The notes under the pieces: generated by a model | What the model saw: the letters and a program-made list of their open reading frames with translations, nothing else | Told to the model about the DNA's origin: nothing | Database searches by the model: none | Program-made: the position numbers and the translations under genes | Source of the DNA: Chloroflexota bacterium | GTDB taxonomy: Bacteria; Chloroflexota; Anaerolineae; VGOG01 | Assembly: GCA_030615705.1 (NCBI GenBank) | Contig: JAUWYT010000021.1 | Location: forward strand, 1 to 11,428 | Direction of reading: 5' to 3' | Length of the DNA stretch: 11,428 nucleotides | Part shown: one piece after another, positions 1 to 6,293 of the stretch | Layout of the letters: every line of letters starts with the position of its first letter | Numbering within the stretch: position 1 is the stretch's first letter

Positions 1-234
1 CCCCCAAACGCCCGCATAGACATTGAGACTCTCTGCATGGCTCGCCAGGGCGTAGATGGTGAGACCGGCCGTGCCTTGGCCCTGCTCCCACCAGGCAGAG
101 GCACAATCAGGCGAGGCGTACACCCTGCCCGCTGTTGTCTCCACCAGGTCCGTAGCCACGCGGCCCCCTGACGTGACAAAGACAGCCGCGAAGATCCCCA
201 AAGCCAGTGCCAGTTTCGACAAGTTGCGTCCCAC
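1..234 (-). CDS. Secreted protein, 5' end only; possible beta-propeller
   Basis: The first 78 codons of a gene that runs off the left edge of the window. I chose the GTG start at 234 because a purine-rich GGGGGAG lies about 8 nt upstream; there is no in-frame ATG between it and the stop of the preceding gene, 60 nt away. Residues 2-6 carry Arg and Lys, and residues 7-24 are hydrophobic (LALALGIFAAVFVTSGG), so this is a Sec signal peptide. The mature part ends with the phrase TIYALASHAESLNVYAGVWG. This resembles the opening blade of Ycf48/BNR-like propellers, where each blade has an 'I-Y-A-G-...-G-V' strand followed by 'S-T-D-G-G'. The propeller call is inferred from this one phrase; the export signal is directly visible. 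It lies last in the minus-strand run behind the PPC-domain membrane protein, fitting a shared envelope or surface role. Confidence 0.6.
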   Translation of the reverse strand, partial: MGRNLSKLALALGIFAAVFVTSGGRVATDLVETTAGRVYASPDCASAWWEQGQGTAGLTIYALASHAESLNVYAGVWG

Positions 235-294
235 TTTCTCAGCTCCCCCTCTCTGCTTCCTGTCGTTTGAACCGAAAACTCTCAGCAAGGCGAT

Positions 295-3000
295 TTAGGC
301 TATTTCCGTCGGTGTCGGGCTGGGCGTAGGCGTCTCGGTCGGAGCAGCGGTGTTCGTCGGCGTCAAGGTGGGTGAGGGGCTAGGCGTCGGGCCGGGCGTG
401 AGCGTCTGGGTCGGAGTAGGGGTGTCCGTCGGGGTAGCGGTGTTCGTTGGCGGCGAGGTGGGTGTACTCGTAGCCGCAGGGGTGAAGGTGGGCGTGGCCC
501 CCGTGCCATAAGTAGCTACCAACTTGTAATCGTCGAATTGGTCAAAGATTTGAGCGGGGCTATATACCAGGATATAATACTTGCCCGTCGTAGCAGGATG
601 ACAGATGATCTCCTCATCCTCGCCACGCCCGGATGCCGAGCGGGCTATCTCTCGTAGATCGGCATCGTAGAGGTAGACGTCGTAGTCCGCATCATCCCCG
701 ATGTCCTCCAATACGATGGTGATCCGATCAAGGATCTGGATCTCGATCCAGAAGTAATCCCTGTCGCCTCTGGAGGAGATGTAGCCCTCGTACACTTGAC
801 CCGAAGCGAGGGGGCCATAGGCCTTGCCACTGGTGTCGTTGGGCTCCCAGGCATCCTTCGGCGGGATCTTCGTGGCCGTTGGGGTGGGCGTCAGGGTTTG
901 GGTCGGCGTGGGGGTGATGGAGGGCGTCGGCGTGGGAGTGGGCACGATCTCCTTAACAGTGATCTGGTACGTCTTGTCAGGTCCATGTTGGTAGCGATTG
1001 TCAATGGACACCAGAGCAGTGCCATCAACGTCGGCCTGGAAGGTTATTTCCGAAGCCAGGTTCCCCGGTGTGACATCATCGTTGGCACAATTGCGGGGAT
1101 TGCAGTAGCGGGCGATTTTCGGCACTAGCCCGACAGAGATCATCGTATCCACGCCCAGGGCCAGATCGTGGGTATAGACGTGGTACCACCGCTCAGCTTT
1201 GACCGGGAATTCTACCAGGTCGAAATCGCCCTCAGGACAGAAGCTGTGGGTCTGAGTCTCGCCCAAAGCCATAAGCCTTTGCTGCCCGACGATGCCATCA
1301 GGCTCATACTGGTCCTTGCACCCCGGCTCCAGTGGCGTAGGACCTACGGTCGGCGTGTTAGTCGCCATCGGTGGGATGGGCGTTGGAGTCGGTTGTGGCG
1401 TGTCCGTAGGCGGCACAGGTGTAGCCGTGGCAACAGGCGCCTCAGGTGTGAACGTGGCGATGGGTACCTCCGGCGTGGGCGTGTCAGTGGGTGTCCCAGG
1501 CGTGGGCGTAGCGGTAGGCATCTCGGTCGGCGTTGGCGTACTGGTAGCCACAGCCGAGATGATCAGAGGTGGCTCCTCTGCGGGGGAGACAGCATCACGA
1601 CACGTTAAACAAGCCGTGCTCTCTTTCGGCTTGATGAGATCCACCTCCTCGGTGAGTATCTCATACAAAAGGGGCTCCCACCTCCCCTCGACCTCGCGGG
1701 TTTGGTGAGGATAGAACACGTAGTATCTGCCATCCCTATCCAGCAGCAGCCGCAAGCAAAACTGCCCTTCTGCTTCCTCCGTCAGTAGGGACGATGTAGC
1801 CAGCAATCCCTTCTCGTAGAGGCAGACTTGAGGAAGAGAGCCTCCGTCGCACATGTCCTTTTGGGCATGCAGCCTCCCAGCCTGGGTCAGAAAGGTAGGA
1901 ATGGCGATGAGAATGACCGCCACTGCCAGCGCGCCCAAACGCCGTTCCCACGATGTCAAGGGGTGGAATTGGCCAAAAATACCGGCCCTCTTCAGGAAAG
2001 CCAGAGCATCCTCCAGCCAGAGAAACGGGGACCTAGCCCTCTGCAGCCCCTGGCAGAAACGCCGGTAGAGAATCCATAAGGGAACCAGAAAGACCGCCAG
2101 GAAAGCAAGAAAGAGTATTCTTTCCACGATAGATGAGGTGTCGAGGAATCCTCGAAGGACCTGCAATCCTTCCCTCGCTGGGATCCACTCCTTGATGAGC
2201 CAGCCGCCAAGGGAGATGAGGCGGGGAAAAATGAGGGCCAAACCGGCCAGGCAAGCCAGAAGCAATATTACTATGACCCCTCGGCCAAACCAAGAAGTTC
2301 CTACCCGGGGGGGAATGCGGTCGCCTAGATAGGCGAACACCAAAAATATGAGCGCGATGACGCTCACCATCAAAAGGACGTAGAGAAAGAGCAAGAGCAG
2401 CGTCAGGAGGAATCCCAGGCTAATCCCAAGGACCAGTCCGCCTCCAAGGAGGTAATCCAAGGATAACAGGTTGAGATCGAAGCCCCAGGAGAGGCCGAAC
2501 TCGTCGAAGTAAGCGGCCTTGTAGAGCCATCCCCAGACACAAACCAGGTCCGCCAGAGCCAGAGCAAATATCAGGATAGCCAGCGCGGTCAATGCTCCCG
2601 ATCTCCGCCGGGGGGAAGTGGGAGGGAGCTCCTCTCCTCCCCTGCCCTTGGCCAGCTCGATTTCCGTGAGATCAACCCCAGCCAGGTCAGCGTCCTCCAT
2701 GTTGGCGCCATCGAGGTCCACCTCACGCAGATTCGCGTTCCTCATATCTGCCCAGCGCAGGTCCGCCCGGGAAAGATCGGCCCAGCGAAGGTCAGCCTCC
2801 TGCAAGACAGCCCGGGAGAGGTCTGCCCCCCGCAGATTGGTCCCCCTCAGGTCGGCTTTCCGAAGATCGGCCCTGGCTAAGATGGCGCCGTGCAGATCAA
2901 CCCCGCTGAGGTCAATCCCCGCCAGCTCCTGGCCCGATAAATCCAGGCCCTCCGGGCCGCCCTCTTCCGCGATCCGCTTTAGCACAGCTTCTTTTTCCAT
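295..3000 (-). CDS. Pentapeptide-repeat membrane protein with two PPC domains
   Basis: A 901-residue multidomain protein. Residues 19-118 are twenty consecutive pentapeptides with a Leu/Met centre and a preceding Asp/Asn, predicted to form a right-handed quadrilateral beta-helix of about five coils. Residues 136-375 hold hydrophobic segments at about 136-160, 183-224 (long enough for two helices), 241-262, 293-312 and 354-375. Residues 376-470 form a small Cys-containing domain (C384, C393, C415, C464, C467). Three Thr/Pro-rich linkers lie at about 486-557, 685-711 and 836-900. Between them are two pre-peptidase C-terminal-like domains, at about 562-684 and 715-832, each opening with a 'YEPD' or 'WEPND' phrase. 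PPC domains are usually found on exported proteins, so the second half is probably outside the cell. The ATG at 3000 follows a purine-rich AAAGAGAG. The gene lies 50 nt after the phosphatase gene and has its own likely promoter. There is no catalytic signature, so a scaffold, sensor or adhesion role is only inferred. It ends in the Thr/Pro tract with no anchor or sorting motif. Confidence 0.85.
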   Translation of the reverse strand: MEKEAVLKRIAEEGGPEGLDLSGQELAGIDLSGVDLHGAILARADLRKADLRGTNLRGADLSRAVLQEADLRWADLSRADLRWADMRNANLREVDLDGANMEDADLAGVDLTEIELAKGRGGEELPPTSPRRRSGALTALAILIFALALADLVCVWGWLYKAAYFDEFGLSWGFDLNLLSLDYLLGGGLVLGISLGFLLTLLLLFLYVLLMVSVIALIFLVFAYLGDRIPPRVGTSWFGRGVIVILLLACLAGLALIFPRLISLGGWLIKEWIPAREGLQVLRGFLDTSSIVERILFLAFLAVFLVPLWILYRRFCQGLQRARSPFLWLEDALAFLKRAGIFGQFHPLTSWERRLGALAVAVILIAIPTFLTQAGRLHAQKDMCDGGSLPQVCLYEKGLLATSSLLTEEAEGQFCLRLLLDRDGRYYVFYPHQTREVEGRWEPLLYEILTEEVDLIKPKESTACLTCRDAVSPAEEPPLIISAVATSTPTPTEMPTATPTPGTPTDTPTPEVPIATFTPEAPVATATPVPPTDTPQPTPTPIPPMATNTPTVGPTPLEPGCKDQYEPDGIVGQQRLMALGETQTHSFCPEGDFDLVEFPVKAERWYHVYTHDLALGVDTMISVGLVPKIARYCNPRNCANDDVTPGNLASEITFQADVDGTALVSIDNRYQHGPDKTYQITVKEIVPTPTPTPSITPTPTQTLTPTPTATKIPPKDAWEPNDTSGKAYGPLASGQVYEGYISSRGDRDYFWIEIQILDRITIVLEDIGDDADYDVYLYDADLREIARSASGRGEDEEIICHPATTGKYYILVYSPAQIFDQFDDYKLVATYGTGATPTFTPAATSTPTSPPTNTATPTDTPTPTQTLTPGPTPSPSPTLTPTNTAAPTETPTPSPTPTEIA
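298..495 (-). repeat. Thr/Pro-rich coding repeat, C-terminal tail
   Basis: Low-complexity DNA built on an approximate GTCGGCGT-like unit on the plus strand. It codes for residues 836-901 of the membrane protein, almost only Thr, Pro, Ser and Ala in TPT/TPS steps. Such tracts act as extended, often glycosylated spacers or cell-wall-spanning stalks in surface proteins. Here it is the extreme C-terminus with nothing behind it. The degenerate tandem structure makes copy-number change by slippage likely. Confidence 0.75.
868..948 (-). repeat. Thr/Pro-rich coding repeat between the PPC domains
   Basis: Codes for about residues 685-711 (PTPTPTPSITPTPTQTLTPT-like), a short spacer joining the first PPC-like domain to the second. 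Same degenerate unit as the other two tracts. Confidence 0.7.
1330..1545 (-). repeat. Thr/Pro-rich coding repeat before the first PPC domain
   Basis: Codes for about residues 486-557, alternating TPTP steps with Glu-Val-Pro and Ala-Pro-Val interruptions. It links the Cys-containing domain after the last membrane helix to the first PPC-like domain. At about 72 residues it is the longest of the three tracts, enough to hold the PPC domains well away from the membrane. Confidence 0.75.
2647..2946 (-). repeat. Twenty in-register pentapeptide repeats (coding)
   Basis: Codes for residues 19-118. The central hydrophobic residue recurs every five positions from residue 21 to residue 116 without a break (Leu, or Met at 86 and 101). 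The residue before it is Asp or Asn in most units, which is the A(D/N)LXX pattern. The 15-bp DNA periodicity is visible as repeated AGGTC(A/G)GC-like units on the plus strand. Confidence 0.85.
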
Positions 3001-3044
3001 GTTTCTCTCTTTTCAGAGCGTTACCCCGCCCATGTGGTACGCCT

Positions 3045-3073
3045 ATTATGTCACTTTTTCTCCAATTTGTCAA
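3045..3073 (-). promoter_or_regulatory. Sigma-70-type promoter for the pentapeptide/PPC gene
   Basis: On the minus strand TTGACA (3073-3068) is followed by a 17-nt spacer and CATAAT (3050-3045). That is a perfect -35 and a 5/6 match to the -10. The -35 and spacer lie inside the last codons and stop of the phosphatase gene. Expected transcription start is near 3038, about 38 nt before the ATG at 3000. The -35 sits in the loop of an inverted repeat (see 3062-3077). Confidence 0.6.
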
Positions 3074-3773
3074 TTGGAAAGCTAACCGTCATCCGCCGCA
3101 CATTGTCCTCTCGCATTCTGGGCTCAATGGCTATCACCAGAACGCTTATGTCATCTGATGGCCGCCCCCGATCCAGCTCTACAGCCCGTTCCAGGATAGC
3201 GTCAGCCATAGCCTGGGCATCCCTTTTCCCGTTAGCCAAGAAGTCGGAGACAAGCTGAACCATATCCAGCCGCTCCCTGTAGCGCTGCCCGGCAGCCAGC
3301 GCCCCGTCGGTGAAAACGACCAGCCAGGTGTGAGGGGCAATGGGCAACTCGGTGATGACCGGTTTGGTCCCGGGGTAGATGCCTATTGGCTGGCTGGGCG
3401 CATCCAAAGTCCGCACCCCGTGATTATCGGCGACGATGACCGGGCAGTGACTATTCCGTGAGATGACCACGGTCTTGGTGACCAAATCCACCGAGACGAT
3501 ATTCAGAGTGGCCGAGACCTTGCCTCCACGATTGGCATAGAGATAATCGTGAGCTGCCCGGGCTGCCGCGCCATCTCGAACCCCCTCGGCCAGGAGTGAG
3601 ATAGCCTTGCGAGCCACCAGGTTGCTGATAGCCTTGGCTGCCTTGCCCGAGCGTTGCCCGTCGGCCAGCACCAAGGAGAGCCCGCCGTGGGGCCGCTCGA
3701 TCATCTCTAAGGTATCGCCGCTTTCGCTGGTGGCGTATTTGTGCACTTTAGCGACGGCTACTTGTATCTCCAT
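3051..3773 (-). CDS. PP2C/SpoIIE-type serine phosphatase, stand-alone domain
   Basis: A 240-residue protein that is essentially one SpoIIE/PP2C-like Ser/Thr phosphatase domain. The metal-binding Asp positions can be seen in order: D20 in ESGD, D38 in LADGQRSGKAA, D156 in VVFTDGAL, and D207/D208 in SDDISVLV. SATLNIVSVDL (87-97) is the usual core strand. There is no N-terminal sensor (PAS, GAF, HAMP) and no membrane helix, so it must act on a cytosolic phosphoprotein or be directed by a partner. In Bacillus, such enzymes (SpoIIE, RsbU, RsbX) dephosphorylate anti-sigma-antagonist proteins; no STAS or HPK anti-sigma gene lies in this window. The size is closest to RsbX-like single-domain enzymes. 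The 25-residue C-terminal tail is basic. The ATG at 3773 has CAGGG about 5 nt upstream. It follows the CCA enzyme by 34 nt and has a promoter in that gap. Confidence 0.85.
   Translation of the reverse strand: MEIQVAVAKVHKYATSESGDTLEMIERPHGGLSLVLADGQRSGKAAKAISNLVARKAISLLAEGVRDGAAARAAHDYLYANRGGKVSATLNIVSVDLVTKTVVISRNSHCPVIVADNHGVRTLDAPSQPIGIYPGTKPVITELPIAPHTWLVVFTDGALAAGQRYRERLDMVQLVSDFLANGKRDAQAMADAILERAVELDRGRPSDDISVLVIAIEPRMREDNVRRMTVSFPIDKLEKK
3062..3077. repeat. Inverted repeat overlapping the -35 element
   Basis: CCAATT (3062-3067), a 4-nt centre, then AATTGG (3072-3077): a 16-bp dyad with perfect 6-bp arms. It overlaps the TTGACA of the promoter driving the pentapeptide/PPC gene, a position typical of a repressor operator. 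It also lies in the 3' coding end of the phosphatase gene, so chance is possible. Confidence 0.35.
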
Positions 3774-3787
3774 GAATGCCCTGGTGT

Positions 3788-3816
3788 ATTATAACCCAGC
3801 CTGTGAATTAGGTCAA
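3788..3816 (-). promoter_or_regulatory. Sigma-70-type promoter for the phosphatase gene
   Basis: On the minus strand TTGACC (3816-3811), a 17-nt spacer and a perfect TATAAT (3793-3788). The -35 overlaps the last codons of the CCA-enzyme gene. The predicted start is near 3781, leaving only about 8 nt before the ATG at 3773, so the message would be nearly leaderless. The longer read-through transcript would still carry the CAGGG ribosome-binding site. Confidence 0.6.
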
Positions 3817-5322
3817 AAGTTTGCTACCGCTTTCCTGAGTCAACAACCCCTTCACCAGAGTCAGCGCCTCATCCTTCATCTGCACCTCACCCTCGACCTG
3901 AGCCTCCCGCACCGCCTCCAGAAGCTCGCCGATGCGGGGCCCCTCCTCCAGGCCAAACTCCTCCATCAGATCGTAGCCGTTGATCAGCTTGGGCGGGGAG
4001 ATGACCTTCTGGCGACGTTCATAGTAATCGGCCAGCATCGAGGCCACGAACTCCACCCGCCTCCGCCAGCGGACCATCCTGAGATTGGGCCCCCAGGTTG
4101 GCAGGTGATCGGCTAAATAGAGAAGCAAGGTGTCCACTCCAGCATCACCCGTGTCGCGGAAGACGCGGTAAACGGCGCGCCTGGTGATCACCTCCTCCCT
4201 AGCCAAAAGACAGGGGCGCATGTGGTTAGCCACGATGGTTTTGGCGAGAGCCACCTCGCTCCCACCGAAGCGCAGTCGCCTGAGAATGGCCCCGACCACC
4301 TCCGCCCCTTCCTCCCCATGGCCGTAGAAGTGGACGCCCCCTTCATCATCAAAGCTTTTGGTGGCAGGCTTGGCCACATCGTGCAGGAGGGCAACGAACT
4401 TCAGCACCGTCAGGCGAGGGCGGTCCCCGGAGATAGGTTGCGACAGATGAACGCTGAGCTGGCGAGAGAAGGGAGACAAGAGAAGAGGAACCAGAGACAG
4501 TTCACCACCTGCCGTCTCTTCTCCCTCGTATCCCTTCAAAGCCACAACTACGTGCTCCAGTCGCCTCACCGTCTCCAGCGAATGCTCGAAAACGTCCAGG
4601 CAGTGGGGCTCTGATTGCTCTACGCCTTTCAGCGTCTCCAGCTCAGGTATTATGACAACCAGGAGACCGAGCTCGTCCAGGTAGCGCAGATTCTGCGCTG
4701 CTCCCGGTAGAGCCAGGATCTTGGCCAGCTCGTCGCGTATCCTCTCGGCGGAGACGTTAGCTATCAAACGGACAGCTCCACAGAGCAGCTCCTCGGTGCC
4801 CTGGTCGATGCTGGCTTCCATCTCAGCCGCCAGGCGCACTGCTCGTAAGGTGCGCAAGGGATCATCGCGAAAAGCCGTCTCGGAGACAGCTCGCACCAGA
4901 CCAAGCTGCAGGTCGCGCCGTCCGCCGTAGGGATCTATAACATGGGAGAGAGACTCCGCATCCGCCACAGCAACAGCAATCGCGTTAACGGTGAAATCCC
5001 GCTTGGAGAGATCGGTGATTATGTCATCGCCTTGCAGCCGGGCGAAGTCTATGAAGAGACGCTGGCCGTCTTCCCCCCTGGTCACCACTCGACCCGTGCA
5101 GCGTTGCTGGTCCAAAAGGACGAAAGCGCCCCCCATTCGATCAGCCACCCGGCGCGCCAGGCCCACGGCATCGCCCGCCACAGCGAAGTCAATATCGTGG
5201 CTGGAGCGCCCCAGCAGCCAATCCCGCACGCAGCCGCCTACCAGATACGCTTCGACCGAGCGCTCCCGCAAGAAGGCGCAGATTTGTTCTACAATTGAGC
5301 CCTTAGGGATGAGTTCGATCAT
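3808..5322 (-). CDS. cca: CCA-adding / poly(A) polymerase-family nucleotidyltransferase with HD domain
   Basis: A 504-residue class II nucleotidyltransferase of the tRNA CCA-adding/PcnB family, which extends RNA 3' ends without a DNA template. The N-terminal catalytic head has LVGGCVRDWLLG (27-38) and DIDFAV (43-48) with the two metal-binding Asp at D43 and D45. KRDFTVNAIA (107-116) follows, then DDPLRTLRAVRLA (153-165). The neck/body region is 190-230. An HD phosphohydrolase domain follows with LLHDVAKP (312-319; H314/D315) and HFYGHGEEGA (331-340). The C-terminus has the family's NGYDLMEEFGLEEGPRIGEL phrase (448-467). The HD domain is common in bacterial CCA enzymes, where it gives phosphatase or 2',3'-cyclic phosphodiesterase activity. 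Which activity (full CCA, A-adding or poly(A)) cannot be decided from this sequence. The ATG at 5322 lies inside the previous gene (20-nt overlap), suggesting coupled translation. Confidence 0.9.
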   Translation of the reverse strand: MIELIPKGSIVEQICAFLRERSVEAYLVGGCVRDWLLGRSSHDIDFAVAGDAVGLARRVADRMGGAFVLLDQQRCTGRVVTRGEDGQRLFIDFARLQGDDIITDLSKRDFTVNAIAVAVADAESLSHVIDPYGGRRDLQLGLVRAVSETAFRDDPLRTLRAVRLAAEMEASIDQGTEELLCGAVRLIANVSAERIRDELAKILALPGAAQNLRYLDELGLLVVIIPELETLKGVEQSEPHCLDVFEHSLETVRRLEHVVVALKGYEGEETAGGELSLVPLLLSPFSRQLSVHLSQPISGDRPRLTVLKFVALLHDVAKPATKSFDDEGGVHFYGHGEEGAEVVGAILRRLRFGGSEVALAKTIVANHMRPCLLAREEVITRRAVYRVFRDTGDAGVDTLLLYLADHLPTWGPNLRMVRWRRRVEFVASMLADYYERRQKVISPPKLINGYDLMEEFGLEEGPRIGELLEAVREAQVEGEVQMKDEALTLVKGLLTQESGSKLLT

Positions 5323-5536
5323 TTGTTACTCGCTGAACCTCGGGCTCCCCTTCACCGGACACGAAGACAACCACCACCGCCTCCTCCTTAGGCCGATTGC
5401 GCTTAGCCAGGCGGCGGGCTTCCTCAGGTGAAAGGCCAACTCCCGCCACTTGCCCCCGCACGATAGCTATCCACCGCCCGGTATAGGGAGTCAAATCCAG
5501 ATCATCGGTTGAAGCAGCCACCCCAGCCAACCTCAC
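5303..5536 (-). CDS. Small DUF5678-like protein
   Basis: A 77-residue protein. The core LTPYTGRWIAIVRGQVAGVG followed by SPEEARRLAKRNRPKEEAVVVVFV resembles the short DUF5678 family: a Y-x-G-x-W-V-A phrase, a strand-turn-strand, an 'EEA' helix and a final Val-rich strand. Its function is unknown. The predicted start is GTG at 5536, 13 nt after the stop of the oxidoreductase gene. A second GTG, five codons downstream, is also possible. The last 20 nt overlap the 5' end of the CCA-enzyme gene, so the two are probably co-translated. The tail after the last strand (GEGEPEVQRVTNDRTHP) is polar and probably disordered. The family call rests on motif memory alone. Confidence 0.65.
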   Translation of the reverse strand: MRLAGVAASTDDLDLTPYTGRWIAIVRGQVAGVGLSPEEARRLAKRNRPKEEAVVVVFVSGEGEPEVQRVTNDRTHP

Positions 5537-5549
5537 ACCCAGACTAATC

Positions 5550-6095
5550 CTAAATCCTTTTCAGTTCCTCAGCTTTCTTAAGTCCGGCCGCCAGAGCTTT
5601 TAAGTTCATCTCCTCGGTGCCCTTGGGTGCCCGGGCCGAAACGGCGGCCTCTATGGCTCCCCTGGAGACTACCCCTGTCAGCCCTACAACCAAACCTAAA
5701 CCCACCATGTTGGCCGTGATTCGCTCCCCTGTCGCCTCCTCAGCGATTTTGGTGATGGGCACGCCATAGGCTCGGTCAGCGGGCACACGTTCCACGTTGA
5801 CGGAATCCACGATCAGGGTGCCGTCCTCTTTCAACTCGTGGGAATACCTGTCACAGGCCTCCTGACTCATGCAGAGGAGCAAGTCAGCGTTGGTGACCTT
5901 GGGATAGATGATCTCGCTATCGGAGATAATCACCTCCGCGTTGCTGGCGCCTCCGCGGGCCTCAGCGCCGTAGGATTGGCTTTGGCTGGCGTTCTTGCCG
6001 TCGTGAATCGCCGCCGCCTCAGCCAGGATCAAACCCGCCAGGATCATCCCCTGCCCTCCTGCGCCGGCCAGGCGGATCTCATATCGTTTGCCCAT
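5550..6095 (-). CDS. korC: 2-oxoacid:ferredoxin oxidoreductase, gamma subunit
   Basis: A 181-residue gamma subunit of a pyruvate/2-oxoglutarate:ferredoxin oxidoreductase. The complex converts a 2-oxoacid and CoA to acyl-CoA and CO2, reducing ferredoxin. Seen here: the nucleotide-fold opening RLAGAGGQGMILAG (8-21), the family signature SYGAEARGGASNAEVIIS (41-58), and DLLLCMSQEA (71-80). Length is normal for a separate gamma chain. SYGAEARGG suggests the 2-oxoglutarate type, but pyruvate or other acids cannot be excluded. I prefer ATG 6095 over GTG 6113. AGGGGG stands about 4 nt before the ATG, and the promoter at 6159-6131 predicts a start near 6124, too close for GTG 6113. No alpha or beta subunit gene is adjacent, and the gene upstream is divergent, so partners must be encoded elsewhere. 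It heads the minus-strand run. Confidence 0.88.
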   Translation of the reverse strand: MGKRYEIRLAGAGGQGMILAGLILAEAAAIHDGKNASQSQSYGAEARGGASNAEVIISDSEIIYPKVTNADLLLCMSQEACDRYSHELKEDGTLIVDSVNVERVPADRAYGVPITKIAEEATGERITANMVGLGLVVGLTGVVSRGAIEAAVSARAPKGTEEMNLKALAAGLKKAEELKRI

Positions 6096-6130
6096 GCCCC
6101 CCCCTACGGCCACTGAAGTAATTGCCTGTA

Positions 6131-6159
6131 ATGATAAGCCAAAGCAACTGTTTTGTCAA
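6131..6159 (-). promoter_or_regulatory. Sigma-70-type promoter for the korC-led run
   Basis: On the minus strand TTGACA (6159-6154), a 17-nt spacer and TATCAT (6136-6131): a perfect -35 and a 5/6 match to the -10. The predicted start near 6124 gives a leader of about 29 nt to the ATG at 6095, which helps choose that start over the GTG at 6113. Confidence 0.65.
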
Positions 6160-6211
6160 GATAAGTCATAGCACAGAGTTGCCCCGTGAAGTCGTCAATG
6201 CCATTCACTAT

Positions 6212-6239
6212 TTGCACGGGGATGAGATTGGTGTATAAT
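6212..6239 (+). promoter_or_regulatory. Sigma-70-type promoter for the HAD-led operon
   Basis: TTGCAC (6212-6217), a 16-nt spacer and a perfect TATAAT (6234-6239) on the plus strand. The predicted start is near 6246, giving a leader of roughly 48 nt to the ATG at 6294. It lies 52 bp from the divergent -35 at 6159. The stretch between the two holds no dyad that I can defend as an operator. Confidence 0.65.
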
Positions 6240-6293
6240 CTAGCCGGATTGACAAACTGAGTTCTCCCCACGAGCAAGATTGTCGAAGTGAAC

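Larger units (their letters stand above)
6096..6293. promoter_or_regulatory. Divergent intergenic region
   Basis: The only intergenic stretch in the left half that separates diverging genes. It carries one sigma-70-type promoter for each side (6159-6131 minus and 6212-6239 plus). The 52 bp between the two -35 elements (6160-6211) hold no clear dyad, riboswitch or small gene. Coordinated control by one regulator bound between them is possible but not shown. Confidence 0.5.

Noticed and set aside
301..1560. Tandem GT/GGCGT-rich tracts resembling a CRISPR or minisatellite array
   Set aside because: The tracts are in frame with the membrane protein and encode Thr/Pro steps. There are no constant repeats with unique spacers of even length.
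1292..1708. Plus-strand open frame rich in Gly and Val
   Set aside because: It is the antisense of the Thr/Pro-rich tract; its composition is forced by the coding strand, and it has no ribosome-binding site.
2618..3085. Plus-strand Ser/Arg-rich open frame
   Set aside because: It is the complement of the pentapeptide repeats, which explains its periodic R-S-A pattern.
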